DNA from: Minisyncoccota bacterium
GTDB taxonomy: Bacteria > Patescibacteriota > Minisyncoccia > Minisyncoccales > Minisyncoccaceae
Assembly (NCBI GenBank): GCA_028708155.1
Contig: JAQVZN010000031.1
Location: forward strand, 1 to 6,364
Length of the DNA: 6,364 nt
Direction: 5' to 3'
Shown: positions 5,211 to 6,364 of the stretch, piece by piece
Layout: every line of letters starts with the position of its first letter
Numbering within the stretch: the stretch's first letter is position 1
Translations under genes and position numbers: made by a program
The notes under the pieces: generated by a model
Told to the model about the DNA's origin: nothing
Database searches by the model: none
Seen by the model: only the letters and a program-made list of their open reading frames with translations

Positions 5211-5687
5211 TTATTCAACAACTTCGATGTAAGCTTTTTTAACTCCGAAGTTTTTTGCCTCTTCTGTTGTAGGGAACCAAATATCTAAATGGTAATCTCC
5301 TTTTCTATAGTGCATTCTGTCTTCTACAACAAATATTTTATCACCATATATTTCAGGAATTTTAATTTTAGTACCAAATGGCAAAAGATTGTTTGCTACG
5401 ATTCCGTCTTCAACATGTTTTTGAGAAGCGGTGATAAATGGAGTTGAATCTGTTTGATCTTCTGTTGAAGAGTATGCAGTTATAATCATATAGTAAGTTT
5501 CTTTTGGTTCAATATCCTTGTAATCAACTCCAAAACTTTCTATAACTGTGTCTCTTTGTGTTAAAATAGGTTTTTCTATCTCTTCTATTTTTTCTTGACC
5601 TTTAATTTCTTTTCCTAACGGAAGAAAAATAAAAGATAAGAATAGAAGGAAGAAAAAGATATTAATAATTTTTTTCGTGTCCGACAT
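5211..5687 (-). CDS. Exported 3D-domain (double-psi beta-barrel) protein
   Basis: This is a 158-residue protein with a short basic N-terminus and a hydrophobic segment (about 8-24), acting as an uncleaved anchor or signal peptide (no clear A-x-A site). A charged linker (25-62) leads to a 3D domain, the double-psi beta-barrel seen at the C-terminus of MltA-type lytic transglycosylases and in YocH/RpfB-like cell-wall proteins. Visible motifs are ITAYSS (69-74), TAS (86-88), GIVANNLLPFGTKI (95-108), VVEDR (120-124) and HLDIWFP (133-139). D123 and D135 match two of the three signature aspartates; the first, usually in a VAVD-like segment, is Asn here. A cell-wall-modifying or peptidoglycan-binding role is inferred. 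A longer reading from TTG 5732 begins at the predicted transcription start and precedes the hydrophobic segment with 15 extra residues, so ATG 5687 is preferred. A strong promoter lies upstream and a clear terminator downstream, so it is a monocistronic unit. Confidence 0.83.
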   Translation of the reverse strand: MSDTKKIINIFFFLLFLSFIFLPLGKEIKGQEKIEEIEKPILTQRDTVIESFGVDYKDIEPKETYYMIITAYSSTEDQTDSTPFITASQKHVEDGIVANNLLPFGTKIKIPEIYGDKIFVVEDRMHYRKGDYHLDIWFPTTEEAKNFGVKKAYIEVVE

Positions 5688-5705
5688 ATATAAATAATTT
5701 TTTTC

Positions 5706-5730
5706 AAAAATAAAAGCCCTTCGAAAGGAC
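5706..5730 (-). promoter_or_regulatory. Stem-loop plus U-rich tract in the 5' leader of the 3D-domain gene
   Basis: On the minus strand GTCCTT (5730-5725), loop TCG and AAGGGC (5721-5716) form a six-pair stem with one G-U pair, followed by TTTTATTTTT. It looks like an intrinsic terminator, but it begins almost at the predicted transcription start of the gene it precedes. It could be an mRNA 5'-end stabiliser, an attenuator, or a terminator for transcription arriving from beyond the window. Confidence 0.55.
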
Positions 5731-5736
5731 AATCAT

Positions 5737-5765
5737 ATTATTACAAAAAATAAGAATTTTGTCAA
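5737..5765 (-). promoter_or_regulatory. Promoter of the 3D-domain gene
   Basis: On the minus strand a perfect TTGACA (5765-5760) is followed after 17 bases by AATAAT (5742-5737), preceded by TGT as in an extended -10. The predicted start is near 5730, about 43 bases before the ATG at 5687. This is among the best promoter matches in the window. Confidence 0.7.
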
Positions 5766-5774
5766 TACTTTTTA

Positions 5775-5803
5775 TTGAAAAATAGGATAGAAAATGTTAT
5801 TCT
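5775..5803 (+). promoter_or_regulatory. Promoter of the LamG-like pilin gene
   Basis: TTGAAA (5775-5780) is followed after 17 bases by TATTCT (5798-5803), which carries the TGT of an extended -10. Seven bases then reach the ATG at 5811, so the transcript is predicted to be leaderless. It is divergent from the 3D-domain promoter; the two -35 elements are nine bases apart. Confidence 0.6.
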
Positions 5804-5806
5804 ATC
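5786..5806. repeat. 21-bp inverted repeat over the pilin -10, candidate operator
   Basis: GATAGAA (5786-5792) and TTCTATC (5800-5806) are perfect 7-bp inverted arms around a 7-base spacer. The right arm covers most of the TATTCT -10 element, the usual position for a repressor site. The repeat lies upstream of the predicted transcription start, so it would not be an RNA hairpin in the pilin transcript. No regulator gene is visible nearby. Confidence 0.45.
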
Positions 5807-5810
5807 TTTA

Positions 5811-6364
5811 ATGAATAATAAATCTTTTTCGTTAATTGAATTACTTGTTGTTATCATTATTGTCGGAGTTTTAGCTGGCGTGATTATTATTTCTACTTCT
5901 TCGGCTATAGGAAAAACTAAGCTTGCTAAAGCTCAGGCTTTTTATTCTAATTCAAGTAAGGAACTAGTTACAAAAATTATAGCAGAATGGTCTTTTGATG
6001 AAGATGTTTCTCCTTATACAACGGCTAAAGATACCGTTTCAGGGAATAACGGAGCAGTTTCTGGAGCTATATATAAAGATTCTAGTTCTAAAGAATGTCT
6101 TTCAGGCGGTTGTTTTTCATTTAATGATAATGCTTACATTGATTGCGGAGGAACAAATAAGCTTGACATACAAGATGATCTTTCTATATTTGTTTGGGTT
6201 AAAGTTTCTTCTGATATTGGAACGGTAAGAATAGGAAACATTATTGGAAACTATCAACATACACCAAATTTTAATTTTGAAGCACTTTCTTATGGGAAAA
6301 CAAGAGTTTATTGGAATAATGGAGAAAGAGATATTTCTTCTACTGATTTTGATATGAGAGATGA
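5811..6364 (+). CDS. Type IV prepilin-like protein with LamG-like domain, 3' end cut by window
   Basis: An open frame starts at ATG 5811 and runs to the window end without a stop (184 codons visible). The leader MNNKS precedes FSLIE (6-10), with the conserved Glu at mature position 5 and Ser at -1. A hydrophobic helix follows to about residue 33, then a short amphipathic helix. From about residue 58 there is a beta-rich domain: AEWSFDE (58-64), KDTVSGNNG (73-81), CLSGGCFSFNDNAYIDCGG (96-114) and LSIFVWVKV (about 122-130). This order matches LamG/concanavalin-like jelly rolls (W-x-F-D, then D-x-S-G-N-x-G, then L-x-F-x-G-x-x-D-Y-V, then T-I-x-x-W-V-K). C96/C101 could form a disulfide; C112 is extra. 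A pilus-displayed glycan- or surface-binding module is inferred. It is transcribed divergently from the 3D-domain gene by its own promoter, apparently without a leader, and lies on the same strand as the other two pilin-like genes. Confidence 0.85.
   Translation, partial: MNNKSFSLIELLVVIIIVGVLAGVIIISTSSAIGKTKLAKAQAFYSNSSKELVTKIIAEWSFDEDVSPYTTAKDTVSGNNGAVSGAIYKDSSSKECLSGGCFSFNDNAYIDCGGTNKLDIQDDLSIFVWVKVSSDIGTVRIGNIIGNYQHTPNFNFEALSYGKTRVYWNNGERDISSTDFDMRD

Noticed and set aside
5688..5732. N-terminal extension of the 3D-domain protein from TTG 5732
   Set aside because: It begins at about the predicted transcription start and runs through a hairpin; ATG 5687 directly precedes the hydrophobic segment.
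5995..6228. Plus-strand 77-residue open frame
   Set aside because: It overlaps the LamG-like pilin in another frame, has no domain or promoter, and its composition looks like a frame-shifted shadow.

Overview
The window is an AT-rich, very densely packed bacterial chromosomal segment. Several traits point to the Patescibacteria/CPR, probably a Parcubacteria-like lineage. These are a short IF-2 without the long N-terminal region, several pilin-like proteins with (K)SFTLIE or (K)SFSLIE prepilin motifs carrying beta-rich C-terminal domains, a DUF4446 protein directly before infB, short versions of otherwise larger families, and no convincing Shine-Dalgarno sequence in front of any gene. This placement is an inference from gene content, not a database result. 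UGA is used as a stop by at least two genes, which argues against the UGA-recoded CPR lineages.

Layout, left to right. The window opens inside a tRNA-Gly(UCC) gene. Next comes a short FAD-dependent oxidoreductase of the geranylgeranyl-reductase type (84-1031). A translation block follows: DUF4446 protein (1051-1425), infB (overlapping it by 20 bases) and rbfA (starting on the base after the infB stop). Then come tRNA-Cys(GCA) and tRNA-Leu(UAA), closed by an intrinsic terminator.

The second half is surface- and envelope-oriented. A prepilin-like protein with a CBM-like C-terminal domain (3502-4329) is followed 5 bases later by a degenerate pilin-like membrane protein (4335-4724). The latter meets, tail to tail with overlapping stop codons, a short beta-carbonic-anhydrase-like protein (4719-5135, minus). 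Upstream of that, also on the minus strand, is an exported 3D-domain (double-psi beta-barrel) protein (5211-5687). From a compact divergent promoter region, a third pilin-like gene with a LamG/concanavalin-like domain (5811 onward) runs off the right edge. It is open at its 3' end and easy to miss.

The most interesting signals are regulatory. Three genes (84, 3502, 5811) carry TG-extended -10 elements ending 6-7 bases before the ATG, which suggests leaderless mRNAs. Promoter -35 elements sit inside or against upstream terminators in two places. The 5733-5810 intergenic region holds back-to-back promoters, a 21-bp inverted repeat over one -10, and a hairpin placed at the predicted 5' end of the opposite transcript. 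I see no phage, insertion sequence or CRISPR array. No wholly new multi-gene system is evident beyond the pilin/surface module.
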